This document shows, piece by piece, positions 1 through 11,451 of a stretch of DNA of 64,000 bases. Location of the stretch: assembly GCA_964019155.1 (NCBI GenBank), contig OZ025240.1, forward strand, positions 30,798,583 to 30,862,582. The letters are read 5' to 3'. A program made the position numbers and the translations under genes. The notes beneath the pieces were generated by a model, which had not been told where the DNA came from, ran no database searches, and saw only the letters and a program-made list of their open reading frames with translations. Position 1 is the first letter of the stretch; every line of letters begins with the position of its first letter. The DNA is from Osedax fenrisi. Lineage: Eukaryota; Annelida; Polychaeta; Sabellida; Siboglinidae.

Positions 1-347
1 CCCCTACTATCGGTGTGTGTGTATCGTTAGCTACGGTGAGTCATCAATTAGAGATCTATAGCTCGAGCTGAACCGTCATCACTCTTACACCACTATAGTG
101 TCCACTAGGTTACGATGCGAATGTCATGATACACTGTTCAGTGTTCACACATGTAATGTAATACCGCGATAGTATAATAAATCATTATATTATAATATAT
201 ACATACCTATATATTATTGGATATATATTATATATATATATATAATAAGAATTTAATATAATGATATATGTATGAATCTGTGTAGTAAGGTACCTACTAT
301 AACTCAAAATATATGATACTATAATATATTATAATTTACTATATTTA

Positions 348-349
<2 letters not shown>

Positions 350-394
<45 letters not shown>
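350..394. repeat. (TA)n microsatellite
   Basis: Perfect AT dinucleotide tract of about 45 bp. Confidence 0.95.
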
Positions 395-397
<3 letters not shown>

Positions 398-811
398 ATT
401 TACTATAATATGACATAAGATCAAGTTAATTTTGATTGATTGATTGGTTTATTGAGAGCTATATGAAAAAATAAAAATGACATAAAAAAATAATATAATA
501 AATAAAATATTACAAAAGCGGATACATATAATGATTTATAAATGTCATATTACAAACACTACAAGTGTCAAGATTACACGAAATGAAAAAGTATATTAAT
601 ATTTGTAATATCAACAGCAAGTATTGATATCGTAGTTTAGATATAGGTATACAATAGAGGTCAGTAGAATATTAAACTAAACCCATTAGGTGTACACGAA
701 GGACATGCTTGACCTATACGTCCATCAATTCCGGTATCACCACTAGGTGGAAGTGCTAATAACTACATCGTTGTGGTATCGGACACATAGCGGTCAGTCT
801 TTCCACGAATA

Positions 812-924
812 CACGTGTATAAAGCGTCGCACGTTCATCACGTGATGCTAATGATAATCACCGGAACTAGGTCATCTGGTCACGTGGGCGATCTCGCACG
901 TAGTGTTGTTTACCACATCACGTG
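812..924. promoter_or_regulatory. Cluster of four CACGTG E-boxes
   Basis: CACGTG hexamers start at 812, 839, 881 and 919, that is four perfect palindromic E-boxes in 113 bp of otherwise AT-rich DNA. CACGTG is the known core for bHLH-ZIP factors. No gene start is recognisable nearby, so a regulatory role is inference only. Confidence 0.35.
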
Positions 925-1328
925 TACCGGGTACACACTGTACCTATCTGCGAGGGTATACCGAGGACACATGTCCTCAGTTACACCGTGGTAATCCGCT
1001 ACACGAGGTGTGCGCGTAGTTGAACGACTTTTAAGTACCCATTGTGTACCCCTGACACCCCTCGTGGAGTAACCCCTAGTGGAGATACGAGCTCGTGAAC
1101 TACGATTGTGTTTGTTGTATGCATTACAATGTATTTGTAATACACTCATTGTGTGAAATATGCACACAAGTACACATTCACATAGGCTTACATAGATACA
1201 CAAACATACACAAACATACACACACACACACATATATATATATATTATAATAAAATATCCATTAACTGCCAATATATATATAGTTTACTACGCCAGATCT
1301 TAGTATTATAGATTTATGTAAATTTATA

Positions 1329-1359
<31 letters not shown>

Positions 1360-2546
1360 TAAATATATATATATATACATACATCAGACGTATACTTCAT
1401 ACGGATTGATATGTTAACATAATCACTGTTGGAACGTTAACTTTAGTGCTCCATTACGCTGCGCGCGCGCGTGTGTATGTGTGTGTGTGCGTAAGTGCGA
1501 CATGCTATAGCATGTATTAAACTATATCACTATATATAGTACGACTTATACGCCTACCACTATACGACGTACTACTACTCAAGTTGTTACGTGATTTAAC
1601 ATAATCCTAGAAGAATATCATTAAAATCTACATAAGGTTATGTCCTTACTATCCTCTAGGGAAATTAATCATTACATGTAAGTTTACGTATACAATGTAC
1701 ATGTATAGCATATTATGTAGTCTACAGATGTATCAACGATTTTGCGAAGCATTAGTTTAACTTAATTTAAATATAACTTTAAATTTAAAAAAAAAAGATT
1801 AGTCAAGTGCAATTAATAATTAAGTTGTTAAATATTATCTGAATAATACTATATATAGTATGTGACCTTACGATAATTAAGGTCAACTACTATATTTAGG
1901 TACACAGTGATTACTATTGTAATGTATGTTAATAACACTTAGCAATGCCTACATGTGTACACTTATCTAAATAATCCCCGCCTGGAGATACCGATATAGC
2001 TAGTAGTATACTACTGAATGTATCTACACAAGTTAATTTGAAGTTTATATGCCATTATATAATTGGTATGTACATAATATGTATATAATATCAATATTTC
2101 ATATAATATCAATATTTCATATATAATCGTATAGTAATAACATAATATAATAGTATTGATATACACTGCTATTTTATATATTGATATTTGAGGGTTAATA
2201 TATACAGATATAGATATAGATATTCAGTTATAATCTGTAGGTATACCTATTAATAAATAGTAAATGTCGTAAAATAATTATCTACAGATTTCAAAATAAA
2301 ATGAAATTTATAATTAAATTCAAATTCGTCCACTGTATTTGAATGTAACCATATTATAGGTTTGGTTGTGAAGGTTTTCTCAATCCTATAGGACAAGTAT
2401 CCGTATACGTTAATATATAAAGAGTATTCTATCGTGATGCGGTATTATAGTTTACTGTGCTATACTAATTATAAGTTTTACAATATATCATATCGCTTTA
2501 CTTGCTATAATACCGTGGTATGTAGTGATATAGTTGTAATAACATG

Positions 2547-2551
<5 letters not shown>

Positions 2552-2600
<49 letters not shown>
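2552..2600. repeat. (TA)n microsatellite
   Basis: AT tract of about 49 bp, followed by the nested palindrome ACTATAGT repeated twice. Confidence 0.95.
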
Positions 2601-2601
<1 letters not shown>

Positions 2602-2954
2602 TATAGTATATATACTATAGTATATTAGCTCGATTAGAACAATACTATTACGTCACCTGTTGTCTAACTGCTCACTCGATAGAGGGAGATACCGGGTGTG
2701 AGTCATACTTTACGTTCGAGTAACTAATCATCATCATATCACTCATACTATGACGCCTGCGGTACTAGAATGTACGTAGTAAATATAACACTGATAGTGT
2801 ATCATATCAACACATACACACGCGTATGTGTGTTGTGTATGTTGTAAGCGTTACGAATGTATCAGGGTGGTTGTTTAATTCTAGGTACATTATCTAACAC
2901 ATTACTGTAATGCTACATATATATTAAGGGTAAGCCCCCTCCTAATTAAAACGT

Positions 2955-3056
2955 TAAGTAATATTTAATAAATATATTAATAGCAAAGAAATTGCGAAGC
3001 ATCCTTAGAAAAATCTTTGTCTATAGACTATTGATATATTTATTAAATATTATTTA
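2955..3056. repeat. Inverted repeat with CAAAG-type MITE relic in its loop
   Basis: The 29-bp arms at 2955-2983 and 3028-3056 match at 27 of 29 positions when one is reverse-complemented. The loop (2984-3019) begins CAAAGAAATTGCGAAGC and ends AGAAAAATCTTTG. Those are the two outer ends of the 454-bp MITE at 10991-11444 fused together with no interior. Either this is an extreme internal-deletion derivative of that MITE inside a palindrome, or it is a separate fold-back element sharing its termini. Confidence 0.6.
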
Positions 3057-3430
3057 CCATTAAATAACACGATATACCGTATACCGTATACCGAAGTATA
3101 ATAAGGTATTACAGTAACCTACAACACATACACACATACACACACACTAACACAATCTATTAATAGCAACAGCCCGTACAGAGTTAATAACCTGGACACA
3201 CCTAAACCTCATAAACTATATCTGCGAGTCGTGTGTGTACGTGCGTAGTGATACGTGTCTGTATACACCTATTAATACTGGCATAGTGTTTACTAATTAC
3301 CGAACTATTTTAACGTATCGATTATGTAATTATTTTTTATTTATATAGTAGTTTAATATATGCAGTACCATATATAGTGGTATACTATAGTGGCATAGAT
3401 GTTATACTATAGACCCACTAAACTATATAT

Positions 3431-3486
3431 TGTAGTAGTAGTAATAATAGTAATTGTAGTGGTAATAGTAGCAGTAGTAGTAGTGA

Positions 3487-3526
<40 letters not shown>

Positions 3527-3540
3527 TGTAGCAGTAGTAT
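3431..3540. repeat. Degenerate (GTA)n microsatellite
   Basis: Imperfect GTA/GTAATA trinucleotide array with a clean core at about 3489-3527. The valine-rich reading frame across it is a by-product of the repeat. Confidence 0.9.
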
Positions 3541-3687
3541 ACTATTTCTATAGTAATATATTGATAGTAATTTTAATCATAGTAGGTCAATAATATATGT
3601 GTAAATATGATACTTCTACATATAGTCTATAGTCTATATATTACGTTATTATACGTATTTAGTATCATCAGATTTATATATCTATAA

Positions 3688-3728
<41 letters not shown>

Positions 3729-3885
3729 CACACATACACCTATACCATTATGATCTATGTATTATTAATATATGCATGCTGTTACGCATTATAAACACAC
3801 ACGCGAGCCGTTCGAACGTTATGACGTAATAGCTAACCTATTACGTGGCGTTATCGTATCGCAATGACCCCCCACGACGACGGGG

Positions 3886-3996
3886 TCAAACGGTGACCTT
3901 TCGCCTATTTGCCGAGGAAACCGACGAGGAGGTGACGGAGGGGGAGGGTTTCACCAGTCGAGACGCAGGCGGTCTCAATCTCGATATGAATTCTCG
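3886..3996 (-). CDS. Predicted last coding exon of the minus-strand gene
   Basis: This is a 111-nt minus-strand open segment with 36 sense codons and a TGA at 3888-3886. It encodes a basic Ser/Pro/Arg-rich tail starting REFISRLRPPASR and ending NRRKVTV. Just upstream on the minus strand is a textbook 3' splice site: a branch-like CTAAC, a C/T-rich tract and AAACAG at 4030-3997. The exon enters in phase 0. The large exon at 5367-8147 can end at CGT|GTAACT, also in phase 0, so the two join without shifting frame across an intron of 1370 bp (3997-5366). GC content is well above the flanks and composition matches the big exon. A possible poly(A) signal (TTTATT on the plus strand) lies near 3336. 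I do not recognise the protein family. The alternative is that translation simply stops at 5355 and this exon belongs to another transcript. Confidence 0.5.
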   Translation of the reverse strand, partial: REFISRLRPPASRLVKPSPSVTSSSVSSANRRKVTV

Positions 3997-4297
3997 CTGT
4001 TTAACGAAAGATAGGGGAGGTTAGAGGTTATTAATATTATTGTATAGGGTATAATATATAATATATAATGATTGAGATAGTCCCTTGTATATTAGGGATG
4101 CGCATATGCATACTGTATAACCTTATAACCGTTATAACCCAAGTTACACTTATTATTTACATTAATGATCATCAACAGAATACTCTGTATAGAGAATACA
4201 CGCGCGTTAAAGTTCTGCTGTAATGATGATGATGTCATACTCCCTCCAGGGGGAGCTCTAGAGTGGATACTTTTAATCACCAGACTACGCGGAAATA

Positions 4298-4434
4298 AAA
4301 AATGGCGGCTCGTTAAGAATTTTATTTTTTAAGCCCTCCTAACAAGACTTACGATTGTAAATATTTATATACTTGGCGCATGCGCCGACCCAGCTCACGT
4401 AATCATTACGTAATCAGGGTAATCATTACGTAAT
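4298..4434. promoter_or_regulatory. Promoter-like motif cluster (YY1-like, NRF1-like, direct repeat)
   Basis: In order: AAAATGGCGGC (about 4299-4309), which matches the YY1 consensus; the perfect 12-bp palindrome GGCGCATGCGCC (4375-4386), which resembles NRF1 sites; and GTAATCATTACGTAAT twice (4399-4414 and 4419-4434) with a 20-bp period. These motif types are known from animal promoters, but no transcript start can be fixed here. The cluster lies inside the predicted intron, so it could be an internal promoter or enhancer. Confidence 0.35.
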
Positions 4435-4540
4435 ATCGAGTATCGCGTGTAGTTACGTCATATTATCGTGTTGCGTGAACACGCGTACACACCGTGCTTT
4501 ATTTGCCTATGTTATGCCGCACTTACAAGTGTGCTATAGC

Positions 4541-4543
<3 letters not shown>

Positions 4544-4606
<63 letters not shown>
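4544..4606. repeat. (TA)n microsatellite
   Basis: Uninterrupted AT tract of about 63 bp. Confidence 0.95.
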
Positions 4607-4607
<1 letters not shown>

Positions 4608-5015
4608 TATAGTATAATATAATAACAACAACAACTGCACATTACGAGAAGCAACGTAATACATCATATATAGTAAAGTATAGTATAGTATCATTGTACG
4701 ATATGATTGTTTGTTATCTCAACTTATACATATACTATAGTAACATAATAAGTAGTAATATATGATGGTAGTAATGTCCAGTTATAAATATAATTATAAT
4801 AATATTAAAATAAATTCGTTATGTAATTACTTTATTTAAAGGTAAAAAAGTAAGCGTTCGTACACTTAAATCCGTAATACCATATTTATATTTAGAATTC
4901 TATTTATACATTAATAATATGGACCTACAATAATAAAGTTATAAATATTAAATTTTAATTGCTATATGTTTTTATATAATATAATTATTTTATCTGCTTA
5001 TTTGTATGGTTAAAC

Positions 5016-5018
<3 letters not shown>

Positions 5019-5067
<49 letters not shown>
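5019..5067. repeat. (TA)n microsatellite
   Basis: AT tract of about 49 bp. Confidence 0.95.
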
Positions 5068-5071
<4 letters not shown>

Positions 5072-5366
5072 TGTGCTTCTATAGGTTACCGTACTAATGA
5101 TAAGTAAAAGCAGCGCGCATACACATGTATATACATTACTATGATGTGTACACAATAAGTATACTTTCTATAGAAAGTATATCTACAAGAAGAGAGTATA
5201 TAATTAAATAATTATCTGATTATTTAAAACAAAATTTTTTAAATTTACATATAAGTAGACATAATAATTAAAATTAATATAAATTAAGTTAAAAAATAAG
5301 TTAATTTCTAAATATAATTCATGCCTTGTACACACACCATCCTTAGATGTGATATTATCTAGTTAC

Positions 5367-8147
5367 ACGATACGGAAGCTGAATGATGATAACCTGAGAT
5401 GGAGATCTTTCGCTCCCGGTAGAACGGATCATCTCATCTCCTCTCTCGACAGCTTCCGACTTCCTCCTCACGACCGGATGTAGATATCTGGATGTGGCGG
5501 CATTAACGGACTTAGGATCTACGCCGTATTGTCGGGTCAACGAGATGGCGGTTCTCTCGAGGGTATGCCTTCGTGTCGATCTCAGCGTCAACTTCTGTTT
5601 CACGTTGTCTGTCTGTCTACACGGCGCCGGTTTATCGCCTCGGTGCGTGGGTTCGTTCCTGTCGTACAGTCGGGTCATGTACCGTTGTCTGGTCGGGTTG
5701 GAGCACGTATCCGCTCGGTTCGGGTTCGCGACGTCATCGGATCGGTTCGGGTTGGCGACGGTAGCCACGACTTTCGGCTTACGAGTCGAACTTTGAATTT
5801 TTGATTCTATTTTAGGATCCGCGCCAATTCGTCTAGCGGCTGCTATGTTTTTACGTTGCGTTATTCTATCATTAGCCGGGCTAGCTTTAATCGCTTTACC
5901 ACTGACTAGCGGCTGTGGCTGAGAATTCGGGGGTGGCGGTGGTGGCGAGGTAGGGCAGCTGATTTTACGCGCTGATTTATTAACTCTCGTACTCTTTATC
6001 GGTTGGCGGACGATCGAGGTTTTGGTGGCGGAGATGGCTTTCTTATCGGGTGATCCGTACTTGAGCGCCCCCTGGGTGTTGGTAACGAATGGTCTTACCG
6101 TATTGTACTTATTATTAACGGCGGTTCCGGTTGCGGGGGTATTGTTGTCGCGTACCTTAGACCTGTCAATCACCCGCTTAGTAGGTTTTGTTTCGTCTTC
6201 TTTCGCGGAGGCTGCGAGTTTAGGTAGAGGTCTTGGGATGGAACCCTTTGCGATACTCTTCGGTGTAGAATTAGTAACAGTAGGCGTATCTGCTTCGGGT
6301 TTATCGGTAGAGACGCTAGGCGGTGAACTTTTGAACTCTTCCGGTATAACAGAGTGGACCACCTCGATAGATTTTGTTAATTTGTTAACCGAGTTTCTAA
6401 TATTTCTATATTTCGATTGTATATTTTTATTATCCGAAATATTGTTATTTATTTTTTCTTTATTTTCGACAATTTGCAATTTTACTGTTTTACAATCTTT
6501 GTCTGTACTACAGGGAATAGAAGTTGTTCTATTTATAATTTTCTTGGAGTATATTGAATTAGACATTTTTGCTATTTTCGAAGTCTTGTTGTTCCTGTCT
6601 AATGGACTTAAATTTGATTTGTTATTATTATCAATTGGAATTTCATTATTAGTTGTTTTACAATTTATTTCGTTTAATTCCTTTATTTTATTTTCATTTA
6701 TTTTGATAGTTTGTGGTTTTTTATAAAGTGTATTTTCACTTTTTTGAATTTTAGATTCTTTAACAGATTTTGTATTATTTTCTTTATTTTTACTAGTAAT
6801 ACTAATTAATTGAATTCCTTCATTCGAAATATCATTTTGATACGAAACATTTAAAGTTGTCGCACTTTTCTCATTCTTCGTAATTTTTAATTTTGATTTT
6901 GAATTTAATTTCGGGATACGTAGTTTCTTACTTAAAACATTGGACCTCGATTGCGTAATATATTTTAAATTGGAAATGTGTTGAAGTTCTTTGTCGAGTT
7001 CAACTTTAGATTCTCTTTTATCGACCAGCGTATCACAATCGCCCGCCTTTATTTGAGTTTCTTTAGCACCCGTTCCATTATTACAGATAGAAACGGGTCG
7101 TTTGAGGAGAGATCGTCTAATGAGAGACGACTTCACGCGCGGTACTTTAGTAGTAACGCATTTCTCAGTCGGCCCAACCCGATCTTTGATCTCGTAGTCG
7201 ACGATCTTAAACACGGGCACTCGGCTTAGCGCAGTCGACTTTTGACCCAATTCCACGTGTTCCCTATACGTGGGGAGATTGGAGCTTTTCGCTATCCTAG
7301 CCACCACGACTTCGGCGGAGTCCTTGCCACTTCCGGTACTGCGTTGTTGATACGGGTACGGGAGGTTCTTCATAAGGGTGTTGTGTTCCGCCCTACTGTA
7401 CTGGGGTAGACGTATCACGTTACCGTCTCGTATGAAGTCGTCTATCACGGAGTCGATGTGTCGGTCGATCTCTTCGGAGACTATGTCGCAAGGGGCGGCT
7501 CTTTGTTCGGTCGATGGCGGAATCGTATCGAACGGAAACTCCGTTCTACCCCCGTCGAGTGGGGGTGGGGGCGGGGAACGGGGGCTATCCTTACAGGCTC
7601 CGTTACTGGAGATGATCGACGTTCGTCCGTTGATGCGAACTCTGCGGCTAGGAAACCCGGCACCCACACCCGCTCCGGCGTCTTCACCCGCGCCGGACAT
7701 AGCGGCGTTGGTCGCGTAGTCCGGTTCGTGACTGGACGACGTCGACTTAGCCGACCCGTACCCGCTGTCCACGAGTGCCGTCTCCTGGCGGTGAGGGTGT
7801 TCGCTTTCCGATCTCCTCCTAGCGGTGACCTTGGCGCCCATATCGATGCCGCGTCGCCCGCCTCTGGTACCGCTGGTGACCTCGCAGCAGGGTTCAACTT
7901 GACCGCTAGGCACGTAGCCGGCGTCAGGCGCGATAGGGGCGCGAACGTTTCGTCTCGGCGAGTTTAGAGCGCACGAGCTACGGCGAGATTCCCGTGCGTC
8001 GTCGGTTAGTAACGACACGAAGCGGCCTACTTTGCGAACGTTGAACGCGTCGTAATCACTTCCGGTGCTGTTACGTAAGCGTAGTTCGAGAGCGCGCACA
8101 CCGCACCGCGGTATCGCACGTCGCACCGGGCACCGTTCCTTGTTATC
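5367..8147 (-). CDS. Large exon of a basic, disordered Ser/Pro/Asn/Lys-rich protein
   Basis: This exon is open for about 927 codons. If not spliced at 5366 it reads on to a TAA at 5357-5355. I do not recognise the family and see no enzymatic domain, signal peptide or membrane segment. Counting from codon 8126, residues 1-380 are GC-rich coding with Arg/Ser/Pro, including a five-proline run near 187. Residues 380-590 are dominated by Asn, Lys, Ile and Ser and are AT-rich. Residues 590-923 are again basic and Ser/Pro/Thr-rich, with a six-proline run near 727. Proline runs suggest SH3/WW/EVH1-type partners; this is inference. The first ATG in frame lies near codon 96 (7841-7839). Upstream, the frame begins right after a strong 3' splice site (C-rich tract ending CCGCAG at 8148), so this is probably an internal exon. 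Overlapping frames on both strands here look like shadows. Confidence 0.75.
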
Positions 8148-8645
8148 CTGCGGAGTGAGGGGGTGAGGGGTACGTTAGCTGGGGTTAGGGGTAGTAGAGG
8201 TGTGCGAGACGTAAATAGACGCTAGCGGTGAAGTGTATACGTTAAAGTCAACATGTATTTATATAACATACATTATGTTTTATTATATATAATAAAACAT
8301 ATATGGTATATGGTATATATACACCTTGTAAACACTCGTGTATACATGCATATACATATATTGCTATATATATAGTATACTGCGTGTATATATTACGTAT
8401 GTCATAATGTAATGTATTAAATAATATAGCATTACATCTATCGAATTTAAATATTACTATGTAAGTAATATGTCTTATTCATATGTAAGTTTTTATATAT
8501 AAATATATAGATTATATATACTTAATAAATTCGCTATGAGTTAGGAAGACGATGTAATATATGCAATCACTGCTATTACATTAACGCTGAACCAAATGAC
8601 TATTCTCCTCGTCGTCACATTAGTGCCGTGTTAATCAATTGCGCG

Positions 8646-8689
8646 ACTCGGTCGGGTAATACTGACCACTCGGTCGGGTAATACTGACC
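8646..8689. repeat. 22-bp tandem duplication
   Basis: ACTCGGTCGGGTAATACTGACC occurs twice back to back (8646-8667, 8668-8689). Read on the minus strand, each copy begins GGTCAGTATTACCCG, so the duplication copies a possible GTCAGT splice donor next to the candidate upstream exon. Confidence 0.9.
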
Positions 8690-8837
8690 GCTGTGGTGTT
8701 GTAGTGTACTTCCGGTAGCGCTACTCGCCTCTGTTTAGTGACCTCTCTTAGCCCGAGGTCATCGCTTAGTGGGCATGACCCCGTCATGACCTCAGGATCA
8801 GCACCAATAATAGATCTGACGACGGATTCCGCTGCTA
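8689..8837 (-). CDS. Candidate upstream exon of the minus-strand gene
   Basis: This 149-nt minus-strand segment begins after ATTACAG and carries two bases plus 49 open codons (starting AAESVVRSIIGADPEVM). It ends at GCG|GTCAGT in phase 0, which fits the phase-0 acceptor at 8147 of the big exon and would give an intron of 541 bp. GC content is raised compared with the AT-rich flanks. Against it: the donor is non-consensus at position +3, the frame continues past it for about 20 codons through the 22-bp duplication, and no protein family is recognised. It could instead be 5' UTR or a non-coding GC island. Confidence 0.3.
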
Positions 8838-9260
8838 CTGTAATGTCATATAGTAATGTTAAATAATATATTATGTAACATAAATGTATATATATATATA
8901 TATATACGACTGAACTATACTAGTATTACTAGTGATTCTACATGGTATACGTGTAACTACAGTGGTATTCTACTACTACCATTACCAGTGATACTACTTC
9001 ATGTGTGTATTTAACAATAAGAGTAATATTATTAACGTTTACACAAATATCGCATATATAACATACTATACTATATATGGCTATCCGACACACATACACA
9101 CATCGCACTTACACCACCCCACCGCTAGTAGCGATAGGGTAGTGGATGTGGTAAACGTATTCAAGCAGTATCTCATGGATCTGTGCGAGTTGACAATTAG
9201 TTAGGCAGGAGGTGTTTCACTGAATACGTTATTTATTATGATTGTTATCTATATACTCAC

Positions 9261-9320
<60 letters not shown>

Positions 9321-9587
9321 GTAGTTGTATATATCTATAGACACACACTCATCGTGCATTATACATGTTAGTAATGTTTGATGTTAACTCTCAACACCTC
9401 GTCTATAGTATACTATATATACTATTACACTATACACTATTACACTAGTATATTCACATACACCCGTATAAGGTAAACCTGTCACGTTATACCTGTCACG
9501 TGACGTGTACGTGTGAGTCATGATAACATCATTACATAATGTGATGTAACATTACGTACGATTACGTAATGACTAGAGCTATAACCC
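8838..9587. other. AT-rich non-coding region
   Basis: No gene seen. Contains AT tracts, a perfect GTCACGTGAC palindrome (about 9496-9505, preceded by a near copy 17 bp upstream) and short TACGTA-rich sequence near 9540-9570. Confidence 0.55.
9265..9320. repeat. (TA)n microsatellite, once interrupted
   Basis: About 56 bp of AT dinucleotides with one ACAT interruption near 9298. Confidence 0.95.
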
Positions 9588-9731
9588 TTTATAGAGATAT
9601 AGCTCTTTATAGAGATATAGCTCTTTATAGAGATATAGCTCTTTATAGAGATATAGCTCTTTATAGAGATATAGCTCTTTATAGATATATAGCTCTTTAT
9701 AGATATATATCTATTTATAGAGATATAGCTA
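9588..9731. repeat. 18-bp minisatellite, about eight units
   Basis: Unit TTTATAGAGATATAGCTC is repeated head to tail with an 18-bp period. The first five units are almost identical and the last ones degrade into TATA-rich sequence. The period is a multiple of three, which is why a repetitive Leu-Tyr-Arg-Asp-Ile-Ala frame appears; it is not a gene. Confidence 0.9.
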
Positions 9732-9799
9732 GAGATATAGAGATATATATATCTCTATATTACTATAGTAATGATTTGCGTAATCCAATACAGATTTGA

Positions 9800-10303
<504 letters not shown>

Positions 10304-10845
10304 ACGTAAATATACATATACATATTAATATTTCTATCGTTTGACTACACATTTTTAAAATAAACATAATGATTCACTCATTAATGTAAATAAATGACAA
10401 TTTCTATTTATTTACATAATACTAAATGTCGCATTCATTACGTTCAATTCAACACTGCTTATCTGTGTAATAACAATAACTGCTCGTATACAACAATGGC
10501 GGCGTGTAAACAATGGAGGTAAACAATAATATTTATAAGTTTTATTGACTACACGTAATTGCTCTATTATTTTAATGCATCACTTATGTATGTAATAATG
10601 TATATGTATTTTTTGTATATATATATATATATATAAACGATTTACAGATTTGTCGCCTGGTTATAATATAAAGTAGCGATGTATATTCTGATTATATTAG
10701 TGCACATATGTGTGTAGATATACCTATGAAGTGTGTAGCACTTACTCTTCAATGCTAACTTAATACACACACTCGAACACAAGCTATAGTTAGTTACCTA
10801 TAGGTAACACATACTACTCCACTAACTACGTAAATAACAATAACG

Positions 10846-10867
10846 ACAATACCCTATAGGGTATTGT
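10846..10867. repeat. Perfect 22-bp palindrome
   Basis: The half-site ACAATACCCTA is followed immediately by its exact reverse complement. No flanking element was identified. Confidence 0.85.
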
Positions 10868-10990
10868 ACGCCGTACACTGTACTCGCTAGAAACAATGCT
10901 TACCTTTGTACATATATATCTCTCTACATGTTATACTTATGTGTAACTATAGTGTGCGATCTTAATATATACACATATACATATATATAC

Positions 10991-11444
10991 CAAAGATTTT
11001 GCGAAGCAAAGATATAACACTCCCTATGCATGCAACGTAATTTAGTAATAGCCCCAACCGCTGCTAGCAGTAGTATCGAAATCACTGAAATAGATTTAGG
11101 TTCGGCTCTGTTTGCATACAACAATGATTTCATTGCTCTATTAAATTACATGCAATATAAATTAGCTTTTACTCACTAAATATATACTTATAGCATTTAA
11201 AACATACATATCATATTTGTTTGTTATATATTAGTAATGAACACTTAGTTTTCATCATATAAATATTAATTTAAAGCATATTATTTAACATTTTAAAAGT
11301 GTATAGTTAAATACGAATTTACATTATAAACAACACATAGTTCCTAAAAGTAACCCGCTATAGGTGGCACTGGTGTATTTTGTATACAAATTCGAATTAC
11401 ACGATTTCGCGTAAGTGTTATATCTTTCCTTCGGAAAATCTTTG
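10991..11444. mobile_element. MITE with 30-bp CAAAG terminal inverted repeats, copy A
   Basis: The ends begin CAAAGATTTTGCGAAGC and, reverse-complemented, CAAAGATTTTCCGAAGG. They continue in near-identity over 30 bp to GATATAACAC. The 454-bp element is flanked by TATATAC on both sides (10984-10990 and 11445-11451), a 7-bp target-site duplication. A second copy at 57884-58323 aligns through most of its interior. There is no transposase frame, so it is non-autonomous. A minus-strand frame at 10924-11133 overlaps the end and is spurious. Confidence 0.85.
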
Positions 11445-11451
11445 TATATAC

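Larger units (their letters stand above)
1..2951. other. AT-rich non-coding region
   Basis: I see no gene here. The stretch holds AT tracts, short CA/TG tracts (about 1210-1232 and 1460-1490), many short palindromes built on ACTATAGT, and a 20-bp unit repeated twice near 2085-2125. A 120-residue minus-strand reading frame at 910-1272 runs partly through a CA/AT microsatellite (giving Cys/Val/Tyr repeats) and shows no domain, so I do not call it a gene. Confidence 0.6.
3997..5366 (-). other. Predicted intron between the big exon and the last exon
   Basis: AT-rich stretch bounded on the minus strand by GTAACT (from 5366) and a pyrimidine tract plus AAACAG (to 3997). It contains two long TA microsatellites and a GC-richer regulatory-looking patch at 4298-4434. 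No other coding potential was seen; the short minus-strand frames at 4092-4280 and 4512-4694 show no domain, and the second is mostly AT-repeat translation. Confidence 0.45.

Noticed and set aside
910..1272. 120-residue minus-strand frame
   Set aside because: Its first third is CA/AT repeat translation and the rest has no recognisable motif or splice context.
6022..6726. A 234-residue plus-strand frame with Leu/Ile/Phe-rich, membrane-like composition
   Set aside because: It is exactly antisense to the Asn/Lys-rich centre of the large minus-strand exon. Codons for Asn and Lys read backwards give Phe, Leu and Ile, so the apparent membrane segments are a shadow.
9569..9799. Repetitive LYRDIA protein
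   Set aside because: An 18-bp minisatellite happens to be a multiple of three; no start context and no domain.
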